Positions 18,349-28,159 are shown, counted from the first letter of the stretch. The stretch: DNA of 64,000 bases from Pseudomonas chlororaphis subsp. chlororaphis (GCF_003945765.1 NZ_CP027712.1:1240001-1304000), one strand, 5' to 3'. A program made the numbers and translations. Notes: a model not told the origin generated them from the sequence alone.

Positions 18349-19971
18349 GTGAAGAACTGGACGTTGCGCCAACGCATTTTGGCGAGCTTTGCGGTGATTA
18401 TCACCATCATGCTGCTGATGGTCATAGCCTCGTACTCCCGTTTGTTGAAGATCGAGGCCGGCGAAGACCGCATGCGCTCCGATGCCATTCCCGGGGTCTA
18501 TTTCAGTTCGATGATTCGCGGTTCGTGGGTCGACAGTTTCCTGCATACCCAGGAAATCATCGGCCTGAACGAAGGCAAGGGCGTCAGTGCCAAGGACGAG
18601 GCCGATTTCAAAAGCTTCGAGCAACGCCTGCAGAAATACATGGCCAGCTACAAGGACACGCTTCGCGGTGAGACCGACCAGCTGGAGTTCGACGAGTTTG
18701 AAAAACGCCATCAGGAATTTCTCAAGATCCAGGCCATGGTCCTGGATCTGCATCGGCGTAATCAGGAAGCCGAGGCTGTCCGCGTGTTCCATGACCAGTT
18801 GACGCCCACCTGGATCGCCGGTCGGATGAAACTCAACGACATTATCGACGAGAACAAGGGGGTCGCCGATTCGGCCGCCTTGCAGATCGACGATGCGGTG
18901 GCCGCGGCCAAAGTCACCATGGGCGTTTCCCTGCTGGTGGCGGTGCTGGCGGCGGGCCTGTGTGGCCTGTTGCTGATGCGCGCGATCATGGCGCCGATGA
19001 ACCGTATCGTGAAGATCCTCGACGTCATGCGCACGGGCGATCTGACCAGCCGCCTGAACCTGGATCGCAAGGACGAATTCGGTGCCGTGGAAACCGGCTT
19101 CAACGACATGATGACCGAGCTCAACTCCCTGGTGTCCCAGGCGCAGCGCTCCTCGGTCCAGGTCACCACCTCGGTCACCGAGATCGCCGCCACCTCCAAG
19201 CAGCAACAGGCGACCGCTACCGAGACCGCGGCGACCACCACCGAAATCGGTGCGACCTCCCGGGAAATCGCGGCTACCTCTCGCGATCTGGTGCGCACCA
19301 TGACCGAAGTCTCCACCGCCGCCGACCAGGCTTCGGTGCTGGCCGGCTCCGGCCAGCAGGGCCTGGCGCGGATGGAAGAAACCATGCATTCGGTGATGGG
19401 CGCGGCCGACCTGGTCAACGCCAAGCTGGCGATCCTCAATGAGAAGGCCGGCAACATCAATCAGGTGGTGGTGACCATCGTCAAGGTCGCCGACCAGACC
19501 AACCTGCTGTCGCTCAATGCCGCAATCGAAGCCGAGAAAGCCGGCGAGTACGGGCGCGGCTTTTCCGTGGTAGCCACTGAGGTGCGGCGCCTGGCGGACC
19601 AGACCGCGGTCGCCACCTACGATATCGAGCAAATGGTCCGGGAGATCCAGTCGGCGGTCTCGGCCGGGGTCATGGGCATGGACAAGTTCTCCGAAGAAGT
19701 GCGCCGCGGCATGGCCGAGGTGCAGCAGGTCGGCGAGCAGCTGTCGCAGATCATCCATCAGGTCCAGGCCCTGGCGCCGCGGGTGTTGATGGTCAACGAG
19801 GGCATGCAGGCCCAGGCCACCGGTGCCGAGCAGATCAACCACGCCCTGGTGCAACTGGGCGATGCCAGCAGCCAGACCGTCGAGTCGCTGCGCCAGGCCA
19901 GTTTCGCCATCGATGAACTGAGCCAGGTGGCGGTGGGGCTGCGCAGCGGCGTCTCGCGTTTCAAAGTCTGA
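18349..19971 (+). CDS. wspA: WspA, surface-sensing methyl-accepting chemoreceptor
   Basis: 540 residues from a GTG at 18349 (CGAGGA 7-8 nt upstream), giving the expected short cytoplasmic lead KNWTLRQR. The first membrane helix is about 10-30, then a periplasmic four-helix sensor, the second helix around 205-228, HAMP, and a long cytoplasmic coiled coil whose tip reads EAEKAGEYGRGFSVVATEVRRLA. It is the receptor of the Wsp system, which reports surface contact/membrane perturbation. It overlaps wspB by TGATG. An upstream in-frame ATG at 18292 is less likely because it adds a Pro-rich lead. Confidence 0.95.
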   Translation: MKNWTLRQRILASFAVIITIMLLMVIASYSRLLKIEAGEDRMRSDAIPGVYFSSMIRGSWVDSFLHTQEIIGLNEGKGVSAKDEADFKSFEQRLQKYMASYKDTLRGETDQLEFDEFEKRHQEFLKIQAMVLDLHRRNQEAEAVRVFHDQLTPTWIAGRMKLNDIIDENKGVADSAALQIDDAVAAAKVTMGVSLLVAVLAAGLCGLLLMRAIMAPMNRIVKILDVMRTGDLTSRLNLDRKDEFGAVETGFNDMMTELNSLVSQAQRSSVQVTTSVTEIAATSKQQQATATETAATTTEIGATSREIAATSRDLVRTMTEVSTAADQASVLAGSGQQGLARMEETMHSVMGAADLVNAKLAILNEKAGNINQVVVTIVKVADQTNLLSLNAAIEAEKAGEYGRGFSVVATEVRRLADQTAVATYDIEQMVREIQSAVSAGVMGMDKFSEEVRRGMAEVQQVGEQLSQIIHQVQALAPRVLMVNEGMQAQATGAEQINHALVQLGDASSQTVESLRQASFAIDELSQVAVGLRSGVSRFKV

Positions 19972-20507
19972 TGAACGAGCTCGCAGCGAAAGGCGGCGCA
20001 GGGACGGCGACGAAAGACACGCTGTTCCTGGTGTTCCGCATCGGTACCGAACGTTACGCCTTGCAGGCCATCGAGGTGGTCGAGGTATTGCCGCGCCTGC
20101 AACTCAAGCCGATTCCCCGGGCGCCGTCCTGGGTGGCCGGGGTCTTCGCCCATCGCGGCGCGGTGGTGCCGGTGCTCGACCTGAGTGCCCTGACCTTTGG
20201 CGAGCCGGCGCAGGAACGCACCAGCACCCGCCTGGTGCTGGTGCATTACCGCCCGCAGACGGCACAGCCCGCGCAGTTGCTGGGGCTGATCCTCGAGCAG
20301 GCCACTGACACCCTGCGTTGCAACCCGCAGGACTTCAAGGCCTACGGCCTGGATAACCGCAATGCGCCGTACCTGGGCCCGGTCTACGAAGACGCCCAGG
20401 GCCTGCTGCAATGGGTGTGTGTCGACGATCTGCTGGATGCCGAGGTGCGTGCGCTGCTGTTTCCCTCGCCGCCGCTGGATCTGGCGTTGCTCGGGGAGTC
20501 GTCATGA
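19971..20507 (+). CDS. wspB: WspB, CheW-like coupling protein
   Basis: 178-residue CheW-domain protein (FLVFRIGTERYALQAIEVVEV, GVFAHRGAVVPVLDL). It links the WspA receptor to the WspE kinase. One of two CheW-like proteins in the operon. Start and stop overlap both neighbours by 1 and 4 nt, so translation is coupled. Confidence 0.93.
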   Translation: MNELAAKGGAGTATKDTLFLVFRIGTERYALQAIEVVEVLPRLQLKPIPRAPSWVAGVFAHRGAVVPVLDLSALTFGEPAQERTSTRLVLVHYRPQTAQPAQLLGLILEQATDTLRCNPQDFKAYGLDNRNAPYLGPVYEDAQGLLQWVCVDDLLDAEVRALLFPSPPLDLALLGESS

Positions 20508-21775
20508 GCAGCGACCAGCGATTTTTCGATTTTCTCAAGGAGCGCATCGGTCTCGATGTGGCCTCGGTGGGCCCGGCGATCATCGAGCGCGCGGTGCGCC
20601 AGCGCAGCATCGCCCAGCAGGCGCCCAGCGCCGACCATTACTGGCAGACCCTGCAAGGCTCGCGGGATGAACAGCAGGCCCTGATCGAAGCAGTGATCGT
20701 TCCGGAAACCTGGTTTTTCCGTTACCCGGAATCCTTCGCGACCCTGGCCAAACTCGCTCGCTCGCGGCTCGCCGAACTCAAGGGCATGCGCGCCTTGCGC
20801 ATCCTCAGCCTGCCGTGTTCCACCGGCGAGGAGCCGTACTCGATTGCCATGGCCCTGTTCGATGCCGGGCTGGCCCCTCATCAGTTCAAGGTCGAGGGGT
20901 TCGATGTCAGCCCGCTGTCGGTCGAGCGGGCCAGGCAGGCGGTGTATGGCAAGAACTCCTTTCGCGGCCAGCACAGCGATTTTCGCGAACGGCATTTCAC
21001 CGCCGAAGATGAGCGCTACAGCCTCAGCGAGCGGGTGCGCGAGCAGGTGCGCCTGCAGGTCGGCAACCTGCTGGACCCGACCTTGCTGGCCAATGAGCCG
21101 CCCTACGATTTTGTCTTCTGTCGCAACCTGCTGATCTATTTCGATCAGCCGACCCAGCGCCAGGTGTTCGAAGTGCTCAAGCGCCTGACGCATGTCGACG
21201 GCGTGCTGTTCATCGGCCCGGCCGAAGGCAGCCTGCTGGGTCGCCTGGGCATGCGCTCGATCGGCATTGCCCAGTCCTTTGCCTTCAGCCGGCATAACGA
21301 ACCCGAGCCCGAACCCGCGCCGGCCTTTGTCCCAAGCGCATTGCCGGCGCGCCAGCCGGTGCGCGGCATCGCGCCGCCCGTGCGCAGCCGGCCGTTTTCC
21401 AGTGCGGTGGCGAGCCAGCGCCCTGCGCCGACCAGACCGGCCAGCGATGCCGCGACGTTGCTGGCGAGCATCGCGGCCCTGGCCAACGAAGGCAAAAGCG
21501 CAGAGGCCCGGGTGGCTTGCGAGCATTACCTGGACACCCACGAGCCGGTGGCGCAGGTGTTCTATTGGCTGGGGCTGCTCAGCGACGTGGCGGGCGGCGC
21601 CCTGGAAGCCCAGGGTTTCTATCGCAAGGCCCTGTACCTGGATCCGCAGCACGCCGAAGCGCTGGCGCACCTGGCCGCCTTGCTGGCTTCCCAGGGAGAC
21701 GTCGCCGGTGCCCGTCGATTGCAGGAGCGCGCGGCCCGCAGCGGCCGTGCAGCAGACAGTGAGCGTAAATCATGA
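20504..21775 (+). CDS. wspC: WspC, CheR-type methyltransferase with TPR tail
   Basis: 423 residues from the ATG at 20504 (ATGA overlap with wspB; longer upstream readings lack support). CheR N-terminal domain, then an SAM-dependent methyltransferase domain with LSLPCSTGEEPYS and FCRNLLIYF, a linker rich in Pro/Ala/Arg (about 265-320), and C-terminal tetratricopeptide-like helices (VFYWLGLLSDVAGG, ALYLDPQHAEALAHLA). It methylates WspA glutamates, sensitising the receptor. Counterpart of WspF. Confidence 0.94.
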   Translation: MSSDQRFFDFLKERIGLDVASVGPAIIERAVRQRSIAQQAPSADHYWQTLQGSRDEQQALIEAVIVPETWFFRYPESFATLAKLARSRLAELKGMRALRILSLPCSTGEEPYSIAMALFDAGLAPHQFKVEGFDVSPLSVERARQAVYGKNSFRGQHSDFRERHFTAEDERYSLSERVREQVRLQVGNLLDPTLLANEPPYDFVFCRNLLIYFDQPTQRQVFEVLKRLTHVDGVLFIGPAEGSLLGRLGMRSIGIAQSFAFSRHNEPEPEPAPAFVPSALPARQPVRGIAPPVRSRPFSSAVASQRPAPTRPASDAATLLASIAALANEGKSAEARVACEHYLDTHEPVAQVFYWLGLLSDVAGGALEAQGFYRKALYLDPQHAEALAHLAALLASQGDVAGARRLQERAARSGRAADSERKS

Positions 21776-22452
21776 GCGGCTCTGTTTCGTTGAACGTGAC
21801 CCACGAAGATGCGCAGGCCATCGACGATTGCTGGAACCGTATCGGTATCCACGGCGACAAGAGTTGCCCGTTGCTGGCCGGGCATGTGCATTGCCGCAAT
21901 TGCTCGGTGTATTCCGCCGCGGCCACCCGCCTGCTCGACCGCTATGCGTTGCAGCAGGAGCGCCATGAGCACGCGGTCGAGGCCGATACGGATGTCGTCA
22001 CCCGTTCGTTATTGATGTTCCGCCTGGGCGAGGAATGGTTGGGCATTGCCACCCGTTGCCTGGTGGAAGTGGCGCCGCTGCAGCCGATCCATTCCTTGCC
22101 GCACCAGCGCTCGCGGGCCTTGCTGGGCGTGGCGAATGTGCGTGGTGCGCTGGTGGCGTGCCTGTCGTTGGTGGAGCTGCTGGGGCTGGACACCACCAGC
22201 ACGGTCGTGTCGGGGGCGCGGGTGATTCCGCGGATGCTGATCATCGCCGCCCAGGGCGGCCCGGTGGTGGTGCCGGTGGACGAGGTGGAGGGCATCCATG
22301 CCATCGACGAGCGCACCCTGGACGCCGCCGCGGTTTCCGGCCAGCAGGCCAGTGCCAAGTACACCCGTGGCGTCCTGCAATGGAAGGGCCGCAGCCTGCG
22401 TTGGCTGGATGAAGAGCAGTTGCTGTCCGCCGTGACCCGGAGCCTGACATGA
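21772..22452 (+). CDS. wspD: WspD, second CheW-like coupling protein
   Basis: 226 residues. A characteristic N-terminal extension (about 1-75) carries several Cys/His (SCPLLAGHVHCRNCSVY) before the CheW fold (LMFRLGEEWLGIATRCLVEV, LLGVANVRGALVACLSLVEL). It couples receptor and kinase with WspB. The Cys/His cluster suggests a metal or redox-sensitive element, but that is inference. It overlaps wspC and wspE by 4 nt each. Confidence 0.93.
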   Translation: MSGSVSLNVTHEDAQAIDDCWNRIGIHGDKSCPLLAGHVHCRNCSVYSAAATRLLDRYALQQERHEHAVEADTDVVTRSLLMFRLGEEWLGIATRCLVEVAPLQPIHSLPHQRSRALLGVANVRGALVACLSLVELLGLDTTSTVVSGARVIPRMLIIAAQGGPVVVPVDEVEGIHAIDERTLDAAAVSGQQASAKYTRGVLQWKGRSLRWLDEEQLLSAVTRSLT

Positions 22453-24785
22453 CCCCTGATCAAATGCGCGACGCCTCGCTGCTCGAACTCTTCAGCCTGG
22501 AAGCCGAAGCCCAGACCCAGGTGCTCAGTGCCGGCCTGCTGGCGCTGGAGCGCAATCCGACCCAGGCCGACCAGCTGGAAGCCTGCATGCGCGCTGCCCA
22601 CTCGCTCAAGGGCGCGGCGCGGATCGTCGGGGTCGACGCCGGGGTCAGCGTGGCCCATGTGATGGAAGATTGCCTGGTCAGCGCCCAGGAAGGGCGACTG
22701 TACCTGCGTCCCGAACATATCGATGCGCTGCTGCAGGGCACCGATTTCCTGATGCGCATCGCCACGCCGGGCAGCGAGGTCAGTGAGCAGAACATTGCCG
22801 CCTACGTGGCGCTCATGGAACAGTTGGTCGGCTCGCCGGGCGCGGCGCCTGCGGGCGTTGTCCTGCCCCGGATCGAGCCGCACCTGCCGCCCATGGCCGA
22901 GCTGCAAATGCAGGCTCCGCGGGTCGAACCCGAACCACAGGTCCCGCCGTTCGAGATGCCGCAGGAGGTATTGCAGGAGACGCTGCAAGAGACAGCCGCG
23001 GCGATTACGCACAAGGGCAAGAAGCTCGCCGAGGGGGGCGAACGGGTGTTGCGGGTCACGGCCGAACGCCTGAACAGCCTGCTCGACCTGTCGAGCAAGT
23101 CGCTGGTGGAAACCCAGCGCCTGAAGCCGTACCTGGCGGCCCTGCAGCGCCTCAAGCGCCTGCAGAGCAACGGCCTGCGCGCTTTGGAAAACCTCAATGG
23201 GCATCTCAAGGAGCAGGTGCTGGGCCTGGAGGCCCTCGAAGCCCTGGAAGATGCGCGGCGCCTGCTGGCGGAATCCCAGCAGGTGCTGACGGAGAAAACC
23301 GCCGAGCTGGATGAATTCGGCTGGCAGGCCAGCCAGCGCGCCCAGGTGCTCTACGACACCGCGCTGGCCTGTCGCATGCGGCCGTTCGCCGATGTGCTGG
23401 TGGGCCAGGTGCGGATGGTTCGCGACCTGGGGCGCAGCCTGGGCAAACAGGTTCGCCTGGAGGTCGAGGGCGAGAAGACCCAGGTCGATCGCGACGTGCT
23501 GGAAAAGCTCGAGGCGCCGCTGACCCACCTGCTGCGCAACGCGGTCGATCACGGCATCGAAACGCCCGAGCAGCGGCTGCTGGCGGGCAAGCCGGCCGAG
23601 GGCCTGATTCGCCTGCGCGCTTCCCACCAGGCCGGGCTGCTGGTGCTGGAGCTGAGCGATGACGGCAATGGCGTCGACCTGGAACGGGTGCGCCAGAGCA
23701 TCGTCGAGCGCCAGCTGTCCCCCGCCGAGACCGCTGCCCAGCTGAGCGAAGAAGAGCTGCTGACCTTCCTGTTCCTGCCGGGCTTCAGCCTGCGGGACAA
23801 GGTCACCGAGGTCTCCGGTCGCGGTGTCGGCCTGGACGCGGTGCAGCACATGGTGCGTCAGTTGCGCGGCGCGGTGCAGCTGGAGCAGGTGGCGGGGCAG
23901 GGCAGTCGTTTCCACCTCGAAGTGCCGCTGACCCTGTCGGTGGTGCGCAGCCTGGTGGTGGAGGTCGGCGAAGAGGCCTATGCCTTCCCGCTGGCGCATA
24001 TCGAACGCATGTGCGATCTGGAGCCCGACGACATTGTCCAGCTGGAAGGACGCCAGCATTTCTGGCACGAAGGCCGCCACGTCGGCCTGGTCGCGGCCAG
24101 CCAGTTGCTGCAACGTCCGGCGGGGCAGAACAATGAGTCCACGCTCAAGGTCGTGGTGATTCGCGAGCGCGACGCGGTCTACGGCGTGGCGGTCGAGCGT
24201 TTCATCGGCGAGCGGACCCTGGTGGTGCTGCCACTGGACGACCGCCTGGGCAAGGTCCAGGACATTTCCGCCGGGGCCTTGCTTGATGACGGCTCCGTGG
24301 TGCTGATCGTCGACGTCGAGGACATGCTGCGTTCGGTGGACAAGCTGCTCAATACCGGCCGCCTGGAACGCATCGCCCGGCACAACCGCCATCAGGCCGA
24401 GACGGCGCGCAAGCGCATCCTGGTGGTCGATGACTCGCTCACCGTGCGTGAGCTGCAACGCAAGCTTTTGCTCAACCGTGGTTATGACGTAGCGGTCGCC
24501 GTCGACGGCATGGATGGCTGGAACGCCTTGCGTTCGGAAGACTTCGACCTGCTGATCACCGACATCGATATGCCCCGAATGGATGGGATTGAATTGGTCA
24601 CACTCCTGCGCCGTGACAATCGCCTGCAGTCGTTGCCGGTGATGGTGGTTTCCTACAAGGATCGCGAAGAGGACCGGCGCCGTGGACTGGATGCCGGGGC
24701 CGACTATTATCTAGCCAAAGCCAGTTTCCATGATGACGCCCTGCTGGATGCGGTGGTGGAGCTGATTGGAGGAGCGCGGGCATGA
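22449..24785 (+). CDS. wspE: WspE, hybrid CheA-type kinase with receiver domain
   Basis: 778 residues. Hpt domain with phospho-His51 in RAAHSLKGAAR; a Pro/Glu-rich linker (about 135-190); a dimerisation and ATPase region with HLLRNAVDHGIE (N box) and the DDGNGVD and GRGVGLDAV G boxes; a CheW-like domain; and a C-terminal receiver with Asp705 in TDIDMPRMDG. It autophosphorylates and passes phosphate to WspR and WspF. Overlaps on both sides are 4 nt. Confidence 0.95.
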   Translation: MTPDQMRDASLLELFSLEAEAQTQVLSAGLLALERNPTQADQLEACMRAAHSLKGAARIVGVDAGVSVAHVMEDCLVSAQEGRLYLRPEHIDALLQGTDFLMRIATPGSEVSEQNIAAYVALMEQLVGSPGAAPAGVVLPRIEPHLPPMAELQMQAPRVEPEPQVPPFEMPQEVLQETLQETAAAITHKGKKLAEGGERVLRVTAERLNSLLDLSSKSLVETQRLKPYLAALQRLKRLQSNGLRALENLNGHLKEQVLGLEALEALEDARRLLAESQQVLTEKTAELDEFGWQASQRAQVLYDTALACRMRPFADVLVGQVRMVRDLGRSLGKQVRLEVEGEKTQVDRDVLEKLEAPLTHLLRNAVDHGIETPEQRLLAGKPAEGLIRLRASHQAGLLVLELSDDGNGVDLERVRQSIVERQLSPAETAAQLSEEELLTFLFLPGFSLRDKVTEVSGRGVGLDAVQHMVRQLRGAVQLEQVAGQGSRFHLEVPLTLSVVRSLVVEVGEEAYAFPLAHIERMCDLEPDDIVQLEGRQHFWHEGRHVGLVAASQLLQRPAGQNNESTLKVVVIRERDAVYGVAVERFIGERTLVVLPLDDRLGKVQDISAGALLDDGSVVLIVDVEDMLRSVDKLLNTGRLERIARHNRHQAETARKRILVVDDSLTVRELQRKLLLNRGYDVAVAVDGMDGWNALRSEDFDLLITDIDMPRMDGIELVTLLRRDNRLQSLPVMVVSYKDREEDRRRGLDAGADYYLAKASFHDDALLDAVVELIGGARA

Positions 24786-25795
24786 AAATCGCGATCGTCA
24801 ATGACATGCCCATGGCCGTGGAGGCCCTGCGCCGGGCCCTGGCCTTCGAACCCGCGCATGAAGTGGTGTGGGTCGCGACCAATGGCGCCGAGGCGGTCGA
24901 GTACTGCGCCCAGCTGACGCCCGACCTGATCCTGATGGACCTGATCATGCCGGTGATGGACGGCGTGGAGGCGACCCGCCGGATCATGGCCGAAACCCCT
25001 TGCGCTATCGTGATTGTCACGGTGGATCGCCAGCAGAACGTGCATCGGGTGTTCGAGGCCATGGGACATGGTGCGCTGGACGTGGTCGATACACCGGCCC
25101 TGGGGGCCGGCAATGCGCAGGAAGCGGCGGCGCCCTTACTGCGCAAGATCCTCAATATCGGCTGGCTGATCGGCCAGCAGCGTGGCAGCCACGTGCGTTC
25201 GGCACCGGTGCCGATGCGCACCATGGCGCAACGCCAGGGCCTGGTGGCGATCGGTTCGTCCGCCGGTGGCCCGGCGGCGCTGGAAGTGTTGCTCAAGGGG
25301 CTGCCCGCCGACTTTCCGGCCGCCATCGTGCTGGTGCAGCACGTCGACCAGGTGTTTGCCGCGGGCATGGCCGAATGGCTGAGCAGCGCCTCCAGGCTCA
25401 AGGTGCGCCTGGCCCGCGAAGGTGAGCCACCGCAGAGCGGCACGGTACTGCTGGCCGGGACCAATCACCATATCCGGCTGTTGAAGAACGGCACCCTGGC
25501 CTACACCGCCGAGCCGGTAAACGAGATCTATCGGCCATCGATCGATGTGTTTTTTGAAAGTGTCGCCAGTTACTGGAATGGCGATGCGGTCGGCGTACTG
25601 CTGACCGGCATGGGCCGCGATGGCGCCCAGGGCCTGAAACTGATGCGCGACCAGGGTTATCTGACCATCGCCCAGGACCAGGAGAGTAGTGCGGTGTATG
25701 GCATGCCCAAGGCGGCCGCTGCCATCGACGCTGCCGTAGAGATTCGCCCACTGGACAAGATCGCTCCACGATTGCTGGAGATATTTGCCAAATGA
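24782..25795 (+). CDS. wspF: WspF, CheB-type methylesterase
   Basis: 337 residues. Receiver domain with Asp53 in DLILMDLIMP, then a CheB esterase domain whose Ser-His-Asp triad is visible in GSSAGGPAAL, VLVQHVDQ and MGRDGAQG. It removes methyl groups from WspA and resets the system. Loss-of-function mutations in this gene are the classic cause of wrinkly/aggregative variants; here the reading frame is intact. Confidence 0.95.
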   Translation: MKIAIVNDMPMAVEALRRALAFEPAHEVVWVATNGAEAVEYCAQLTPDLILMDLIMPVMDGVEATRRIMAETPCAIVIVTVDRQQNVHRVFEAMGHGALDVVDTPALGAGNAQEAAAPLLRKILNIGWLIGQQRGSHVRSAPVPMRTMAQRQGLVAIGSSAGGPAALEVLLKGLPADFPAAIVLVQHVDQVFAAGMAEWLSSASRLKVRLAREGEPPQSGTVLLAGTNHHIRLLKNGTLAYTAEPVNEIYRPSIDVFFESVASYWNGDAVGVLLTGMGRDGAQGLKLMRDQGYLTIAQDQESSAVYGMPKAAAAIDAAVEIRPLDKIAPRLLEIFAK

Positions 25796-25843
25796 CCGAC
25801 AAACGCAGCTGTCCTGGCCAGGTAGCAACTCAGGTGACAACCC

Positions 25844-26845
25844 ATGAATGATTTACAGCTCGACGATTTTAAAACCGATGAAAATGCTGCGATGGTGCTG
25901 CTGGTCGACGACCAGGCAATGATCGGTGAGGCTGTGCGGCGTGGGTTGGCGAATGAAGAAAACATCGACTTCCACTTTTGTGCCGACCCGCACCAGGCCA
26001 TTGCCCAGGCGATCCGCATCAAGCCGACGGTGATCCTGCAGGACCTGGTGATGCCCGGCCTGGACGGGCTGACGCTGGTGCGCGAGTACCGCAACCACCC
26101 GGCGACCCAGAACATTCCGATCATCGTGCTTTCGACCAAGGAAGACCCGCTGATCAAGAGTGCGGCCTTCGCCGCCGGGGCCAACGATTACCTGGTCAAG
26201 CTGCCGGACAATATCGAACTGGTGGCGCGCATCCGTTACCACTCGCGCTCCTACATGACCCTGTTGCAGCGGGACGCGGCCTATCGCGCACTGCGGGTCA
26301 GCCAGCAGCAGCTGCTCGATACCAACCTGGTGCTGCAGCGCCTGATGAACTCCGATGGACTGACCGGCCTGTCCAACCGCCGGCATTTCGACGAGTACCT
26401 GGAACTGGAGTGGCGCCGGGCAATGCGCGACCAGACCCAGTTGTCGCTGCTGATGATCGATGTCGATTACTTCAAGTCCTACAACGACAACTTCGGTCAT
26501 CTGGAAGGCGATGAAGCCCTGCGCAAGGTGGCGACGGCGATCCGCGAAGCCAGCAGCCGACCGTCGGATCTGCCGGCGCGTTACGGCGGGGAGGAGTTTG
26601 CCCTGGTGCTGCCGAACACCTCGCCTGGCGGGGCGCGGCTGGTGGCCGAGAAACTGCGCCAGACCGTGGCCGCGCTGAAGATTCCGCATATCGCGCCGAC
26701 CGAAGGGGCGAGCCTGACCATCAGCATTGGTCTGTCCACCATGACGCCGCAGCCGAGCACCAGTTGCCGGCAATTGATCTCGGCCGCCGACAAAGGCCTG
26801 TATCTGGCCAAGCACAATGGCCGCAATCAGGTGGGGATCGAGTGA
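25844..26845 (+). CDS. wspR: WspR, response-regulator diguanylate cyclase
   Basis: 333 residues. Receiver domain with Asp67 in [12 protein letters not shown], a helical stalk, then a GGDEF domain whose active site reads GGEEF (248-252). An inhibitory I-site RPSD (239-242) lies five residues upstream, so product feedback is expected. Phosphorylated WspR makes c-di-GMP, raising exopolysaccharide and biofilm formation. It follows wspF after 48 bp, the only real gap in the operon, with a possible RBS (CAGGTGACAACCC) before ATG. Confidence 0.95.
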   Translation: MNDLQLDDFKTDENAAMVLLVDDQAMIGEAVRRGLANEENIDFHFCADPHQAIAQAIRIKPTVILQDLVMPGLDGLTLVREYRNHPATQNIPIIVLSTKEDPLIKSAAFAAGANDYLVKLPDNIELVARIRYHSRSYMTLLQRDAAYRALRVSQQQLLDTNLVLQRLMNSDGLTGLSNRRHFDEYLELEWRRAMRDQTQLSLLMIDVDYFKSYNDNFGHLEGDEALRKVATAIREASSRPSDLPARYGGEEFALVLPNTSPGGARLVAEKLRQTVAALKIPHIAPTEGASLTISIGLSTMTPQPSTSCRQLISAADKGLYLAKHNGRNQVGIE

Positions 26846-26908
26846 AAAAAACCGCCACCGCGGGGGCCTAAAGCCGCCAGGCGGGCTGCCGCACCAGCTT
26901 GATTACGT

Positions 26909-26914
26909 TATACT
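26909..26914 (+). promoter_or_regulatory. possible -10 element for prfB
   Basis: TATACT sits 40 bp before the prfB ATG. No good -35 hexamer at 16-18 bp is visible, so this is only a candidate. Confidence 0.35.
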
Positions 26915-26953
26915 CGCCGGCTTTCAAAAGTTCGCCAACGAGTGCTGCCTGCC

Positions 26954-28049
26954 ATGGAAATCAACCCGATCCTTAACACTATCAAGGACCTGTCCGAGCG
27001 CTCCGAAACTATTCGGGGGTATCTTTGACTACGATCAAAAGCATGAGCGTCTGACCGAGGTCAACCGCGAGCTTGAAGATCCGAACGTCTGGAACAAGCC
27101 TGAATACGCCCAGGAACTGGGCCGCGAGCGCTCCGCGCTGGCACAGATCGTCGAGACCCTGGACGAGTTGTCCGGTGGTCTGGCCGATTGCCGCGATCTG
27201 CTGGAGATGGCCGTCGAAGAGAACGACGAAGGCGCGGTAGGCGATGTGGTCGCCGAACTGACCCGTCTCGACGAGGCCCTGGCCAAGCTGGAATTCCGTC
27301 GCATGTTCAGCGGCGAAATGGACATGAACAACGCCTACCTGGACATCCAGGCCGGCTCCGGCGGCACCGAAGCCCAGGACTGGGCCAACATCCTGCTGCG
27401 CATGTACCTGCGCTGGGCCTCCAAGCGTGGCTTCGACGCCACCATCATGGAACTGTCCGAAGGCGAAGTCGCCGGGATCAAGGGCGCCACCGTGCACATC
27501 AAGGGCGAGTACGCCTTTGGCTGGCTGCGCACCGAGATCGGCGTGCACCGCCTGGTGCGCAAGAGCCCGTTCGACTCCGGCGCCCGCCGCCACACCTCGT
27601 TCTCGGCCGTATTCGTCTCGCCCGAGATCGACGACAAGGTGGAAATCGAGATCAACCCGGCGGACTTGCGCATCGACACCTATCGTTCCTCCGGTGCCGG
27701 TGGCCAGCACGTAAACACCACCGACTCGGCCGTACGTATCACCCACGTACCGACCAACACCGTGGTCAGCTGCCAGAACGAACGTTCCCAGCACGCCAAC
27801 AAGGACACCGCCATGAAGATGCTGCGGGCCAAGTTGTACGAGCAGGAAATGCAGAAGCGCAACGCCGCTTCCCAGGCGCTGGAAGACACCAAGTCCGACA
27901 TCGGCTGGGGTCACCAGATCCGCTCCTACGTGCTCGATGCCTCGCGGATCAAGGATCTGCGTACCAACATCGAACGCAGTGACTGCGACAAGGTGCTCGA
28001 CGGCGACATCGACGAATACCTGGTGGCCAGCCTGAAATCGGGGCTGTAA
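26954..28049 (+). CDS. prfB: peptide chain release factor 2 (RF2), made by programmed +1 frameshift
   Basis: Reads from ATG 26954 for 24 codons to CTT, meets an in-frame TGA (27026-27028), and continues after a +1 slip at GAC 27027 to the stop at 28049. The product is 364 residues, the usual RF2 length. RF2 ends translation at UGA and UAA. The catalytic GGQ is in [18 protein letters not shown]. The shift autoregulates RF2: low RF2 slows termination at the internal UGA and favours slipping. Followed by lysS, as in most gamma-proteobacteria. Confidence 0.96.
27012..27029 (+). promoter_or_regulatory. prfB programmed +1 frameshift signal
   Basis: The run CGGGGGTATCTTTGAC holds the internal Shine-Dalgarno-like G-run, the slippery CTT codon and the UGA stop followed by C, the weakest termination context. 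All parts of the canonical signal are intact. Confidence 0.96.
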
Positions 28050-28083
28050 GCCGCGACACCCATGCCGCGGGCACGGCGCGCTT

Positions 28084-28129
28084 CTGTAGGAGCGAGGCTG
28101 GCCCGCGATCCCTTGCCACAGGCAAGGGG
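28084..28129. repeat. single REP half plus small hairpin
   Basis: CTGTAGGAGCGAGGCTGGCC... (28084-28109, one base different from consensus) without an inverted partner, followed by the unrelated stem CCCTTGCC/GGCAAGGG (28111-28129). It lies between prfB and lysS. Confidence 0.75.
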
Positions 28130-28159
28130 CAACGTACCTGTGATGGAAAATTTAAAGAC

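Noticed and set aside
21942-24458. 838-codon open frame on the minus strand inside wspE/wspD
   Set aside because: Antisense shadow of wspE caused by high GC third positions; its His/Gln/Arg-rich translation has no domain look.
26817-27026. In-frame upstream extension of prfB (+1 frame)
   Set aside because: It encodes a nonsense N-terminus overlapping the wspR end; the correct N-terminus is in the zero frame from 26954 with the programmed shift.
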